Under the pieces are notes generated by a model. The model was not told the origin of the DNA, ran no database searches, and saw nothing but the letters and a program-made list of their open reading frames with translations. From the NCBI RefSeq assembly GCF_018069565.1, contig NZ_JAGPNL010000006.1:124001-188000 (forward strand): a DNA stretch of 64,000 nt, given 5' to 3'. The translations under genes and the position numbers were made by a program. Shown here in pieces: positions 42,969 to 51,619 of the stretch; position 1 is the stretch's first letter, and each line of letters starts with the position of its first letter. The stretch comes from Streptomyces tagetis. GTDB lineage: Bacteria; Actinomycetota; Actinomycetes; Streptomycetales; Streptomycetaceae.

Positions 42969-44009
42969 GTGAGTGCGAAGCGCGGCATCGGTCATGTGGA
43001 GGGCGTCCTGGTCGGGATGACCTTCCCTCGAAGGCTGGACGTCCTGCAGGCAGGGCTCCACCGGACGAATCAGCGGGGCATCTCCTGGTGCCAACAAGAG
43101 GATGGCACCAAGGTCGGTGATGCGATCGTCCTGCACGGTGGCTACGAGGACGACGAAGATCACTGGGACTGGATTCGCTATACGGGGGCGTCTCCCAACA
43201 AGGACAAGGACTCCTCCAAGAGGCTGCTGCGCAGCCAGTCTTGGTCGTACGAGGACAACGCAGCACTCCGCCTCAGCTACGAGCGGGGCATCTCGGTTCG
43301 GGTGATCCGCGGCTACGAGGGTGATCCGCGGTATTCCCCCACCGATTGCTACCGGTACGACGGCCTCTATCGGATCACCGAGGTGCGCACGGCCAGGTCT
43401 CGCCGCCCCGCACCGGACGGATCACCGATCGACATCTGTCAGTTCGACCTGCGCCGGCTGCCCGAGCGGGACCAGGTGCAGGACGCGGCGCAGCAACGTT
43501 TGCTCGACGCATGGGAAGAGCTTGACAGGAGCGAACCCCCGCAGAGCGCCGTCATGCCGGACGGGGCAACGCCAAGCGATGCAGAAACCTTTTGCGAGCC
43601 CGGCGATGAGGAGAGGTTCCCCACATCACGCGAAGAGCGGGTGCGTCGCCTGATCCGGGACACCGCTGTCGCCAGGCGGATCAAGCAACTCTACGAAGGT
43701 CAGTGCCAGTTGTGTGGACTGCGCCTGGTAGGCCCGGACGGCAAGCCCTACTGTGAGGGCGCCCACATACGGCCGCTCGGAAGACCTCACCACGGTCCCG
43801 ACGTCGAACCCAACCTCCTGTGCTTGTGCCCCAACTGCCACGTGCGGTTGGACCTCGGTGCCGTCCTGATCGACGACGACCAGTCGGTCATCGTGCGCGC
43901 GGACCTGTCCGGAGCGCAGCTCCTGCCGCGGCTCATGGTGAAGGACGGTCACCGGGTCCACCCGGAGTACCTGCGCTACCACCGGACCTACTGGACGCGG
44001 CAGGGCTAA
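42969..44009 (+). CDS. SRA-HNH modification-dependent endonuclease
   Basis: Protein of 346 residues. Residues ~7-166 form an SRA/YDG domain (GHVEGVLVGMTF, HRTNQRGIS, the marker GGYEDDED at 57-64, YRYDGLYRITEV), a module that flips and reads modified cytosine. Residues ~240-300 form an HNH nuclease: C246-x2-C249, AHI with His266, N282 and C287-x2-C290-H291. The architecture matches type IV enzymes that cut methylated foreign DNA, such as S. coelicolor Sco5333 from memory. It is divergent from the DUF3427 helicase. Start is GTG; the 3' end overlaps the SEC-C gene by 4 bp. Confidence 0.93.
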   Translation: MSAKRGIGHVEGVLVGMTFPRRLDVLQAGLHRTNQRGISWCQQEDGTKVGDAIVLHGGYEDDEDHWDWIRYTGASPNKDKDSSKRLLRSQSWSYEDNAALRLSYERGISVRVIRGYEGDPRYSPTDCYRYDGLYRITEVRTARSRRPAPDGSPIDICQFDLRRLPERDQVQDAAQQRLLDAWEELDRSEPPQSAVMPDGATPSDAETFCEPGDEERFPTSREERVRRLIRDTAVARRIKQLYEGQCQLCGLRLVGPDGKPYCEGAHIRPLGRPHHGPDVEPNLLCLCPNCHVRLDLGAVLIDDDQSVIVRADLSGAQLLPRLMVKDGHRVHPEYLRYHRTYWTRQG

Positions 44010-45016
44010 ACCCCGTGGCACCCCTCGTACGCCCGGTCGGTGCCGCACCAGCACCCCGTGCCCCGCTGTGGGGGCCAGGCCACTGCGTGGCCTCGGGCGG
44101 CGAGGGTGGTGGCGTATTGGGGGAGGAGGGACGGGTCGGTGGGGGAGGTGGCCTCGGAGGCGGCGAACGCCTCGTAGGAGGGGACCGTGCCGTGGACGAC
44201 GCCCAGGTTGGGGGTGCCCGAGGCGGCGAGGTCGCGCAGGGCCGTCTCTATCGAGGCGAGGTGCTCCTCGCGGGAGGGGTACTCGTCGGCCAGGGACGGG
44301 TACGCCTCGGTCAGTTCGGCCAGCTCGCCGGCGGGCCAGTGGAGGATCGCCACCGGGAAGGGGCGGGACAGGGCCGCCCGGTACGCGCCCAGCTCGGCGC
44401 GGAGCCGGGACAGCTCGGCCTCCAGCTCGGCCGGCTCCTCCGAGCCCAGCGACCACACGCGCTTCGGGTCGTGCAGCTCGTCCAGGGTGACCGGCAGCGA
44501 GTGCAGCGTGTCGGCCAGCCGGTCCCACTCGTCGTGCGCGGCGCCCAGCATGCGCCGGACCCGGTGCCGGGCGACGAGGAGCGGGCGGGCCGCGTGGGGC
44601 GGTTCCGTCACGCCGGCCAGGACGCGGCGGGCGCCCTCGGTCAGCGTCTCGTCAGCCGCCTCCAGCTCGTCGTGGGTCTCCAGCGACTCGGCCACCACCA
44701 CCCAGGGCGCCGGATCGCGCGGTGACGCCGAGCGGACGCCGTCGATGATCGCCCTGGCCTCCGCCTCGTGGCCGTACTCCCACAGGTTCGCCGCCTTCAG
44801 CGCGCGGATCAGGTACGGGTTCTCGGCGCCGTCCGGCGAGGAGAGCAGGCGGTCGTAGAGCGCGGTGGCGGCGGGGCGGTCGCCGCCGAGTTCCCGGTGG
44901 GCGGCGGCGCGCAGCAGCAGCGCCTCGGCGTCCTCGGGATACAGGCCGGCGGTCCGCTCCAGACGGGCGGCCTCGGCGGCGTGGTCGACGTGTGCGGCAG
45001 GCGTGTCGGGGCGCAT
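44006..45016 (-). CDS. SEC-C metal-binding protein with TPR-like region
   Basis: Protein of 336 residues starting MRPDTPAAHVDHAAEAARLERT. The N-terminal two-thirds contain TPR-like helices (YPEDAEALLLRAAAHRELGG, PYLIRALKAANLWEYGHEAEA). The C-terminus ends in a SEC-C motif, CWCGTDRAYEGCHG (C-x-C-x8-C-H), which binds zinc. The middle (TLHSLPVTLDELHDP) is unassigned. No enzyme can be named. It converges on the SRA-HNH gene and its higher GC suggests it belongs to the resident chromosome. Confidence 0.85.
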   Translation of the reverse strand: MRPDTPAAHVDHAAEAARLERTAGLYPEDAEALLLRAAAHRELGGDRPAATALYDRLLSSPDGAENPYLIRALKAANLWEYGHEAEARAIIDGVRSASPRDPAPWVVVAESLETHDELEAADETLTEGARRVLAGVTEPPHAARPLLVARHRVRRMLGAAHDEWDRLADTLHSLPVTLDELHDPKRVWSLGSEEPAELEAELSRLRAELGAYRAALSRPFPVAILHWPAGELAELTEAYPSLADEYPSREEHLASIETALRDLAASGTPNLGVVHGTVPSYEAFAASEATSPTDPSLLPQYATTLAARGHAVAWPPQRGTGCWCGTDRAYEGCHGV

Positions 45017-45059
45017 GGGGGACACCGTACTGCCGCCGGGTGACGGAGGGCAGGTGTCC

Positions 45060-45178
45060 CCGGGGCCGGGACCCAGGGCCGGGGCCGGGGCCCAGGGCCG
45101 ACGTCCGGGGAGGGTGGAGCGGGGGAAACGGCGGGCCGGTCCCGCGCCAGGCCCCCTACGAGCCCCGCCCTGTATAAC
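45060..45178. promoter_or_regulatory. GC-rich direct repeat and putative -10 in the gap before the DUF6412-like gene
   Basis: Within the 267-bp gap 45017-45283, a 19-bp GGGGCCGGGnCCCAGGGCC unit occurs twice at 45060-45098. TATAAC at 45173-45178 is a candidate -10 for the gene starting at 45284. Nothing else was seen. Confidence 0.4.
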
Positions 45179-45283
45179 TGGAGGACGACCGGAGGATCGT
45201 GCGATCGGTGTCGTTCCTCGGCGGGCCGGTGCGGTCCCGTGGGGTTCCGGTCGTGACCGGCGGCGACGGAAGGAGGGGTGCGG

Positions 45284-45595
45284 GTGAACCGGGGACGGTC
45301 GCTTCCGCGGCCCCTGCTCGCGCTGCTCTTCGTCCTGCTGCCCGTCGTCCTCGTCGACGCCGGCCCGCTCTCCCTCGCCGTCGGCCTCGCCGCCACCGCG
45401 GCGGCCGGTGCCGCGCTCGCCGCGTGCGCCCTCGTCGCCGCCCGCTGCGCGCCCGTCGTCGCCCCGACCCGGGTGCGCACGGCCATCCGCGACCGGGACC
45501 GGCGTACGGCCTTCCTGCCCCAACGCGATCCCGACGCCCCCGGCCGCCGACGGCCCCGGGCACCCGGACACGCCCTCCCGGCGACCGCCGCGTAG
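45284..45595 (+). CDS. small membrane protein (DUF6412-like) preceding a YidC paralogue
   Basis: Protein of 103 residues from GTG 45284 (VNRGRSLPRPLLALLFVLLP), chosen for AGGAGG 7 bp upstream. Two hydrophobic segments (LLALLFVLLPVVLVDAG and LAVGLAATAAAGAALAACALVAA) precede a basic C-terminal tail. Position directly before a YidC-like gene matches a recurring actinobacterial pairing, so it may assist that insertase; this is inference. Confidence 0.7.
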   Translation: MNRGRSLPRPLLALLFVLLPVVLVDAGPLSLAVGLAATAAAGAALAACALVAARCAPVVAPTRVRTAIRDRDRRTAFLPQRDPDAPGRRRPRAPGHALPATAA

Positions 45596-45697
45596 GGCGC
45601 TTTCCCTCACCTCGTCCCGTGAGGCCCCGCCCCGCGCGGGTCGTCATGCCGCCTCTGTCACCCGGCACGACGAGACCCCCGGAGGGCTCACCCGCTC

Positions 45698-46408
45698 ATG
45701 TCCGTTTTCGCCGATCTGGTCGGCCGCCTCGCCGACCTGCTCCAGCCGCTGTTCGGCGCGTCCGCCGCAGCCGCCGCCATCGTCCTGTTCACCGCCCTCG
45801 TACGGCTCCTCGTCCACCCGCTGTCCCGGGCCGCCGCCCGCGGCCAGAAGGCGCGCACCGCGCTGGCCCCGCGGATCGCCGAGCTGCGCCGGAAGCACGG
45901 GAAGGACCCGGAGCGGTTCCAGCGGGCCGTCATGGAACTCCACGCCGAGGAGAAGGTCTCCCCGCTCTCCGGCTGCCTGCCGAGCCTCTTCCAGCTCCCC
46001 GCCTTCTTCCTGCTCTACCACCTCTTCTCCAGCACCTCCGTGGGCGGCCGGCCCAACGGTCTCCTCGATCACGCTCTCTTCGACGCCCCGCTCGGCGGCC
46101 GTCTCGCCGACGCCCTCTCCGGCGGGGCGGGCGGCGGTGCCGTCCTGGTGTACGGGGCGCTGCTCGCGGTCGTGGCCGTCGTCGCCGCCTTCGGCCACCG
46201 GATCGCCCGGCGCGCGGCGGCGGCCCGGCCGGAGCCGCTCGCGGACGGGGGCGAGCAGGTGCCGGGGCTGGGCGCGGTCGCCAAGGTGGCGCCGTTCATG
46301 CCCTATTTCACGCTCGTCACCGTCGCCGTGGTGCCGCTCGCCGCCGCCCTCTACGTCGTCACCAGCACGGCGTGGAGCACCGTCGAACGGGCCGTCCTGC
46401 ACCGGTGA
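45698..46408 (+). CDS. YidC/Oxa1-family membrane insertase paralogue
   Basis: Protein of 236 residues. It follows the Oxa1/YidC pattern: a first membrane segment (AAAIVLFTALVRLLVHPLSRAA), a basic cytoplasmic hairpin (RIAELRRKHGKDPERFQRAVMELHAEEKVSPLSGCLPSLFQLPAFFLLYHLF, with the family-typical Q and P positions), then further hydrophobic segments and the final FMPYFTLVTVAVVPLAAALYVVTSTAWSTVE. It lacks the large N-terminal region of the main YidC, so it is a second, short-type insertase. Confidence 0.9.
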   Translation: MSVFADLVGRLADLLQPLFGASAAAAAIVLFTALVRLLVHPLSRAAARGQKARTALAPRIAELRRKHGKDPERFQRAVMELHAEEKVSPLSGCLPSLFQLPAFFLLYHLFSSTSVGGRPNGLLDHALFDAPLGGRLADALSGGAGGGAVLVYGALLAVVAVVAAFGHRIARRAAAARPEPLADGGEQVPGLGAVAKVAPFMPYFTLVTVAVVPLAAALYVVTSTAWSTVERAVLHR

Positions 46409-46506
46409 GCCGCCCCCGCCGGGGCGTGTCCGGTCTCCCGGTGGGGCGCGACGGTGCGGCGCCGTCGGGCTTGTCACGCCCCTGCGGGTGTCGGAGCCGG
46501 CCGGGG

Positions 46507-47379
46507 CTACGTGAGGAGGGTGGCGAGGGTGTGCCAGGCGGGGCGGGGGAGAGAGGTGGGGGTGGGGTGGACGATCTGGAGGGCCACGTGGTCGGCGCCG
46601 GCCTCGTGGAAGGCGGTGATACGGCGGCGGATCGTGTCCTCGTCGCCCCAGGCGAACACCGCGTCGATCAGCCGGTCGCTGCCCCCGCCCGCGACGTCCG
46701 CCTCCGTGAAGCCGAGGCGCAGGAAGTTGCGGGTGTAGTTGGGCAGTTCGAGGTAGCGGGCGAGATAGGCGCGGGCCGTCGTACGGGCGCTTGCCGGGTC
46801 GGCGTCGAGGACCACCTTGAACTCCGGGGCCAGCAGCGGCCCTTCGCCCAGCGTCTCGCGGGCCCGCGCCGTGTGCTCCGGGGTGACCAGGTACGGGATC
46901 GCGCCCGCCGCCCGGTCCCGGGCCAGCTCCAGCATCCTCGGGCCCAGCGCCGCCAGCACCCGGTGGCCGGCCCGCAGTCCCGCCCGGTCCAGGGCGTCGA
47001 GGTACTCGGTCATCGCGGCGTACGGACGCCGGTACCCCGTGACCCGCGGACCGTGGCTCACCCCGAGGCCCGGCACGAAGCGGCCGGGGTGCGCCACCTC
47101 CAGCTCCGCGAAGCCGGCGGCGGCCTCGGCGGGGCCGTGCTCCCAGATGCTCTGGATGCTCGTGCCGACCACGATCCGCGAGGTCGCCTCGATCAGCGGG
47201 GCGGCGTGCCGGGCGGCGCTGTTGCCGCCGAGCCACAGCGCGCCGAACCCGAGCTGTTCCAACTCGGCCGCCGCCTCGGCCCTTTGGGCCCGCCCCGCCG
47301 GGTCCTCGGAGCGCAGCCCGGTGCTCCAGATGCCGTACCGTCCGACGGATTCCCTCAGCGCGGTCCTCGTGTCGCTCAT
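46507..47379 (-). CDS. LLM-class flavin-dependent oxidoreductase
   Basis: Protein of 290 residues with a luciferase-like (beta/alpha)8 pattern: AAAELEQLGFGALWLGG, ATSRIVVGTSIQSIWEH, HPGRFVPGLGVSHGP, YLDALDRAGL and a C-terminal ITAFHEAGADHVALQIVHP. Such actinobacterial proteins commonly use F420 or FMN. Substrate is unknown. The start MSDTRTALRESVGRYG at 47379 is preferred to an in-frame ATG 51 bp upstream. Confidence 0.9.
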   Translation of the reverse strand: MSDTRTALRESVGRYGIWSTGLRSEDPAGRAQRAEAAAELEQLGFGALWLGGNSAARHAAPLIEATSRIVVGTSIQSIWEHGPAEAAAGFAELEVAHPGRFVPGLGVSHGPRVTGYRRPYAAMTEYLDALDRAGLRAGHRVLAALGPRMLELARDRAAGAIPYLVTPEHTARARETLGEGPLLAPEFKVVLDADPASARTTARAYLARYLELPNYTRNFLRLGFTEADVAGGGSDRLIDAVFAWGDEDTIRRRITAFHEAGADHVALQIVHPTPTSLPRPAWHTLATLLT

Positions 47380-47477
47380 CTTTTCCGATCCCTCCGGTGG
47401 GCACCGACCGTCACGTCGTCTGTGCCGCATGCCAACCGGAGGGGACCCGCGCCGATTCCCGCGTACCGCCGTCCGGA

Positions 47478-47957
47478 CTACCCGGCGAGGAACCGCTCCA
47501 GCGCCTCCACCACCAGCAGGTGGTCCTCGACCTGCGGAAGTCCCGAGACCGTCACCGCGCCGATCACGCCCACGCCCGCCACGGTGATCGGGAAGGAACC
47601 GCCGTGCGCCGCGTAGGTGTCCGGGTCGAGCCGCGAGGACTCCTCGAACGTGGTGCCCTTGGCCCGGAACCGCGACCCCACCAGGTACGACGCGCAGCCG
47701 TACCGTTCCACCACCCGGCGCTTGCGGGCGATCCAGGCGTCGTTGTCCGGGGCCGAGCCGGGCAGGGCCGCGCGGAAGAGCTGGCGTCCGGCGCGGTGGA
47801 TGTCGACGGCGACCGGGGCGTGGCGCTTCCGGGCCATGCCGACCAGCAGCGAGCCGAGCGCCCAGGCGTCGTCCTCGGTGAACCGGCGCAGCACCAGGCG
47901 GCGTTCCTGCTCCTCCAACTCCTCGACGGTGGGCGCGGGGGTCTGTTGGCGGGTCAC
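47478..47957 (-). CDS. UPF0303 / haem-degrading-domain-like protein
   Basis: Protein of 159 residues from GTG (VTRQQTPAPTVEELEEQERRL). The pattern VAVDIHRAGRQLFRAALPGSAPDN, WIARKRRVVERYG, AHGGSFPITVAGVGVIGAVTVSGLPQVEDH is the GlcG/HbpS-like fold of UPF0303 proteins. Function is not established. It overlaps the upstream oxidoreductase by 4 bp (GTGA), so it is the second gene of that operon and may act on the same metabolite. Confidence 0.85.
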   Translation of the reverse strand: MTRQQTPAPTVEELEEQERRLVLRRFTEDDAWALGSLLVGMARKRHAPVAVDIHRAGRQLFRAALPGSAPDNDAWIARKRRVVERYGCASYLVGSRFRAKGTTFEESSRLDPDTYAAHGGSFPITVAGVGVIGAVTVSGLPQVEDHLLVVEALERFLAG

Positions 47958-49033
47958 AGCGACACCACCACCCCGTCGCGGGCCGAGCGGCGGGCGGCCT
48001 CCAGCACGTCCAGGGCGGCGGCGGCCTCCCGGGCGCCGACCGGGTTCGGGCCGCCCTCGCGCAGCGCCTTCGCCACGGCCGTGTAGTAGGCGGGGTAGTC
48101 GCCGGGGACGGTGGCCTCCACGCGTCCGCCGCCGGTCACCGGGGACTCCCCGGAGCCGACGCGGCCCCACAGCGACTCGTCCTCCTCGCCCCAGCCGGGG
48201 CCGGGCCGCCCGCCCTCGCGCAGCGCCGCCTCCTGCGGGTCCAGGCCGTACTTGACGTACCCGGCCCGCGAGCCCAGCACCCGAAAGCGCGGGCCGAGCT
48301 GGGCGGTGGTGGCGGAGACGTACAGATGGGAGCGGACGCCGCCCGCGTGCGTGAGGGCGATGAACGTGTCGTCGTCCGCCTCCGCGCCCGCGCGCCGGAC
48401 GACCGCCTCCGCGTACACGGCGCTCACCGGGCCGAACAACACGAGGGCCTGGTCGACGACGTGGCTGCCCAGGTCGTACAGGAGACCGCCGATCTCGGCC
48501 GGGTCGCCGGACTCGCGCCAGCCGCCCTTGGGCTTCGGCCGCCAGCGCTCGAAACGGGACTCGAAACGCCATACGTCGCCCAGGGCGCCCTCGTCGAGCA
48601 GCTTGCGCAGGGTGAGGAAGTCGTTGTCCCAGCGGCGGTTCTGGAAGACGGAGAGCAGCAGGCCGCGCTCCTCGGCGAGGGCGGCCAGCTCGCGCGCCTC
48701 GGCCGCCGTGCCCGCGACCGGCTTGTCCACCACGACCGGCAGACCGGCCTCCAGGGCGGCCGTGGCGAGCGGTACGTGCGTCTTGTTCGGGGACGCGATC
48801 ACGATCAGGTCCAGTTCGCCGGCCCGGTCGAGGAGCTGCTCCGGTCCGGCGACGGTGCGTGCCTCGGGGAAGGCGGCGCGGGCCTGCCCCTGCCGCTCCG
48901 GGTTCGAGGTGGCGACCGTGTCCAGGACGAGGCCCTCGGTGGCGGCGATCAGCGGGGCGTGGAAGACGGAGCCCGCGAGCCCGTAGCCGATGAGGCCGAC
49001 GCGCACGGGGGTGCCGGGAGGAGTGGCAGTCAT
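47954..49033 (-). CDS. Gfo/Idh/MocA-family oxidoreductase
   Basis: Protein of 359 residues. The NAD(P)-binding Rossmann motif is RVGLIGYGLAGSVFHAPLI, followed by the family EKP-like motif as LPVVVDKPVAGTAAEAREL (Asp in place of Glu) and the C-terminal dehydrogenase domain (GGLLYDLGSHVVDQALVLFG with the catalytic-type His). It probably oxidises a sugar or inositol derivative. It is divergent from a ROK regulator with a perfect palindrome between them, which suggests sugar-responsive repression. Confidence 0.93.
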   Translation of the reverse strand: MTATPPGTPVRVGLIGYGLAGSVFHAPLIAATEGLVLDTVATSNPERQGQARAAFPEARTVAGPEQLLDRAGELDLIVIASPNKTHVPLATAALEAGLPVVVDKPVAGTAAEARELAALAEERGLLLSVFQNRRWDNDFLTLRKLLDEGALGDVWRFESRFERWRPKPKGGWRESGDPAEIGGLLYDLGSHVVDQALVLFGPVSAVYAEAVVRRAGAEADDDTFIALTHAGGVRSHLYVSATTAQLGPRFRVLGSRAGYVKYGLDPQEAALREGGRPGPGWGEEDESLWGRVGSGESPVTGGGRVEATVPGDYPAYYTAVAKALREGGPNPVGAREAAAALDVLEAARRSARDGVVVSL

Positions 49034-49043
49034 ACGGATACTT

Positions 49044-49060
49044 TCGCAACGGTGTTGCGA
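49044..49060. promoter_or_regulatory. perfect 7-3-7 palindrome, probable ROK operator
   Basis: TCGCAAC-GGT-GTTGCGA lies in the 55-bp gap between the oxidoreductase start (49033) and the ROK regulator start (49089). Its size, symmetry and position fit an operator for the adjacent regulator controlling both directions. Confidence 0.72.
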
Positions 49061-49088
49061 TAGTGCAAGCGCCGGGGACAATGGCGAT

Positions 49089-50609
49089 GTGGACAGGGCG
49101 AACGACGGTACGGGCGGCGGGGCGGACGGCACCCCCGGTGACGAGGCGGAGGGCGGGGCGCGTCGCGGGGCGCGACACGCCGGTACGGCGCACGGGGGCG
49201 GGGCCGGGAACGGCGGCGTGTCGCGGGGCGGCGGGGTGCGGTCCGGCGTGTCGGACAGCGGGCGTGGCCTGCGCGGGGTCGGCGTGTCGCCGGGCGGGGA
49301 TGTCGGGGGCGGTGGGCTGCCGGGCGTGTCGAGCGGGAGCGGGGGTACGGGGCCGCGGGGTGCGTCCGGAGGCGCCGGGAGCGCGGGCGGGCCGCGGAGC
49401 GTGCCCGGTGGGAGCGGAAGCGCCGGGCTGCGGAGCGCGCCCGGCGGGGCCAACCTGCTCGCCCTGCGCAGCCACAACGCCGCCCTCGTGCTCGACCTGC
49501 TGCGCACCGCCGGAGGTGAGGGCATCAGCCGTCTCGAACTCGCCGAGCGGACCGGGCTCACCCCCCAGGCGGTCAGCAAGATCACCGCACGGCTGCGGGA
49601 GGACGGCCTCGCCGCCGAGGCCGGGCGCCGCGCCTCCACGGGCGGCAAGCCCCGCACCGTCCTGCGGCTGGTGCCGGAGGCGGGACACGCCCTCGGCGTC
49701 CACCTGGACCGCGACGAACTGCGCGCGGTGCTCGTCGACCTCACGGGCGCCGTCCTGGCGGAACACCGCGCCCCGCTGGACCTCGGCGCGGGCGCGGAGA
49801 CCGTGCTCGACGGGGTCGTCCGGGCGGCGGCCGAGCTGGTGGCGCGGGCACCGGCCGGAGCCTCGGCGCCGGGAGACCGTTCGCGCCCTCAGCGCCTTGA
49901 GCGCCCCGAGCGCCCCGAGCACCCCGGAGGGCCGGCCCTGCCGCCGACGCTCCTCGGGCTCGGGGTCGCGCTGCCCGGCCCCCTCGACCACGTCCGGGGC
50001 GTGCTGCACCGGGTGACCGGCTTCCCGGAGTGGGACGGCTTCCCGCTGCGGGACGCGCTCGCGCGGCGGCTCGGCGCACCGGTCGTCGTCGACAAGGACA
50101 CCAACGCGGCGGCGCTCGCCCTCGCGGTGGGCGGGGAGGGCGGCTCCTTCGCGTACCTGCACCTCGCCACGGGACTCGGCGCCGGGCTGGTGATCGGCGG
50201 CAGCGTGCACCGGGGGCCGCGTACCGGAGCCGGCGAGTTCGGGCACCAGGTCGTCCAGCTCGACGGGCCGCCCTGCACCTGCGGCGCCCGGGGCTGCGTC
50301 GAGGCCCTGTGCCTGGCCGCCGTCGCCCGGGGCGACCTGGCCGAGGCGGCCCGCGTCCTGGGCACCGGCGCGGCCAACCTCGCCGGGCTCCTCGACATCG
50401 ACCTCGTCCTCCTCGGCGGCCGGACCGTCGCCGCCGCGCCGGGGGCGTTCACCGAGGGGGTCGGCGCCGTCCTCGACGCCCGCGCCCGGCGCGCGGGAGG
50501 GGGAGAGGCCGCCGTCCCGGTCCGGCTCGCCCCCGGCGGGGCCCGCGTGGTCGCCGAGGGCGCGGCCCAGCTCCTCCTGGCCCCCCTCTTCGGCCGCGAC
50601 GACGGGTGA
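49089..50609 (+). CDS. ROK-family transcriptional regulator with Gly-rich N-terminal extension
   Basis: About 506 residues from GTG 49089. The first ~115 residues are Gly/Ser low complexity, unusual for ROK proteins. A winged helix follows (LRSHNAALVLDLLRTAGGEGISRLELAERTGLTPQAVSKITARL), then the ROK kinase-like domain (LGVALPGPLDHVRGVLHRV, VVVDKDTNAAALA, LATGLGAGLVIGG) with the zinc motif CTCGARGCVEALC. It is probably a sugar-sensing repressor of the divergent Gfo/Idh/MocA operon. A later start, for example GTG near 49399, would remove most of the extension. Confidence 0.88.
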   Translation: MDRANDGTGGGADGTPGDEAEGGARRGARHAGTAHGGGAGNGGVSRGGGVRSGVSDSGRGLRGVGVSPGGDVGGGGLPGVSSGSGGTGPRGASGGAGSAGGPRSVPGGSGSAGLRSAPGGANLLALRSHNAALVLDLLRTAGGEGISRLELAERTGLTPQAVSKITARLREDGLAAEAGRRASTGGKPRTVLRLVPEAGHALGVHLDRDELRAVLVDLTGAVLAEHRAPLDLGAGAETVLDGVVRAAAELVARAPAGASAPGDRSRPQRLERPERPEHPGGPALPPTLLGLGVALPGPLDHVRGVLHRVTGFPEWDGFPLRDALARRLGAPVVVDKDTNAAALALAVGGEGGSFAYLHLATGLGAGLVIGGSVHRGPRTGAGEFGHQVVQLDGPPCTCGARGCVEALCLAAVARGDLAEAARVLGTGAANLAGLLDIDLVLLGGRTVAAAPGAFTEGVGAVLDARARRAGGGEAAVPVRLAPGGARVVAEGAAQLLLAPLFGRDDG

Positions 50610-50737
50610 GCGCCCCGGCGTAGCCCGGATGTCCCACCCGGCTGTGCGCCAGGCGTGCGGGGGTGTGCGGCTGTTCGGGCGGAGACGCACGGACGGCGGT
50701 GCCCCGCCACGGGAACCTCCGACACGCTCATGTGTTC

Positions 50738-51619
50738 ATGCGACTGTTTGCGCCCGCCTCCGCCTCCCTGACGGCTGCAGCCGCCCTCCTCGCCGCCGCC
50801 GCGGCCCCCGCGCCCGCCCCCGCCGCCGTGGAGCCGCGCGCGGCGCCGCCCGCCTGCGCCGCCGCCGACGACGACCACGCGTTCCCCCTCACCACCCGCA
50901 TCCACGGCGGCCCCGACGGCTACGAACCCGGCGGCGCCCCCGGCACCTGGTACCTGGACCTCACCAACACCACCTCCCGCGCCTGCGAGGGCGTCCACCC
51001 CGTCCTCGTGCTCGTCGACGACCGGCACGACCTCGCGCCCGCGCAGCCGCGCCTGGAATTCGACGACGAGGGCCGTACGTACCCCGTCCGCTTCGAACAC
51101 ACCGACCGGGACGAGCTGGTCGCCCCCTTCGGCGAGGAACCCGCCACCACCGCCCCCGGCGACGCCGCCACCGCCCCCGGCGACGCCGCCCCCGCCCCCG
51201 GCGACGCCGCCCCCGCCCCCGGCGACGCCACCCCCGCCGCCCCCTTCGGCGGCTTCACCGTCGGACCCGGCGAGACCCTCACCGTCACCGTGCGCCTCGC
51301 CTTCGCCGCCCAGACCGCGCCCAACGAGGTCACCGCCACCGCGGCCGTCGTCCAGCGCCGGGGCGACGACGGCGAGTGGGTCGGCCAGTCGGACGACTAC
51401 CGCTTCCGCATCGGCTCCGGCGAGGGCGGCACCGGCCAGGGCGCCGGCCCCGTCGCCCCCTCGGTCGCCTCCACCCCCGACGGGCGGCGCGGGGCCTTCC
51501 CCTTCGCCGACGAACTCGCGGGCACCGGGCGGGGCCGCCTCAACGCGGCCCTGGCGGTCACCGCCCTGCTCCTCGCCGCCGGCGGCACGGCGCTCCTCCT
51601 CACCCGCCGACGCCACTGA
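50738..51619 (+). CDS. cell-wall surface protein with LAGTG sorting signal
   Basis: Protein of 293 residues. Signal peptide MRLFAPASASLTAAAALLAA; a beta-type domain (GTWYLDLTNTTSRACEGVHPVLVLVDD); four PGDAA-type 7-residue repeats near 140-168; then PFADELAGTGRGRLNAALAVTALLLAAGGTALLL and RRRH. LAGTG plus hydrophobic helix plus basic tail is the streptomycete class E sortase signal (LAxTG). It is displayed on the cell wall; ligand unknown. A class F-like sortase is encoded 1.7 kb downstream but may prefer a different signal. Confidence 0.85.
   Translation: MRLFAPASASLTAAAALLAAAAAPAPAPAAVEPRAAPPACAAADDDHAFPLTTRIHGGPDGYEPGGAPGTWYLDLTNTTSRACEGVHPVLVLVDDRHDLAPAQPRLEFDDEGRTYPVRFEHTDRDELVAPFGEEPATTAPGDAATAPGDAAPAPGDAAPAPGDATPAAPFGGFTVGPGETLTVTVRLAFAAQTAPNEVTATAAVVQRRGDDGEWVGQSDDYRFRIGSGEGGTGQGAGPVAPSVASTPDGRRGAFPFADELAGTGRGRLNAALAVTALLLAAGGTALLLTRRRH
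51152..51235 (+). repeat. four 21-bp in-frame tandem repeats in the surface-protein gene
   Basis: Units at 51152, 51173, 51194 and 51215 begin GCCCCCGGCGACGCC and encode APGDAAT/P. Near identity at the DNA level indicates recent expansion, so copy number may vary between strains. Confidence 0.85.

Noticed and set aside
47478..50690. Minus-strand open frame of 1070 codons across the ROK/oxidoreductase region
   Set aside because: Only its 3' end (47478-47957) is a real gene. The rest is an antisense shadow of the high-GC oxidoreductase and ROK genes, with Gly/Arg/Pro-rich nonsense composition.
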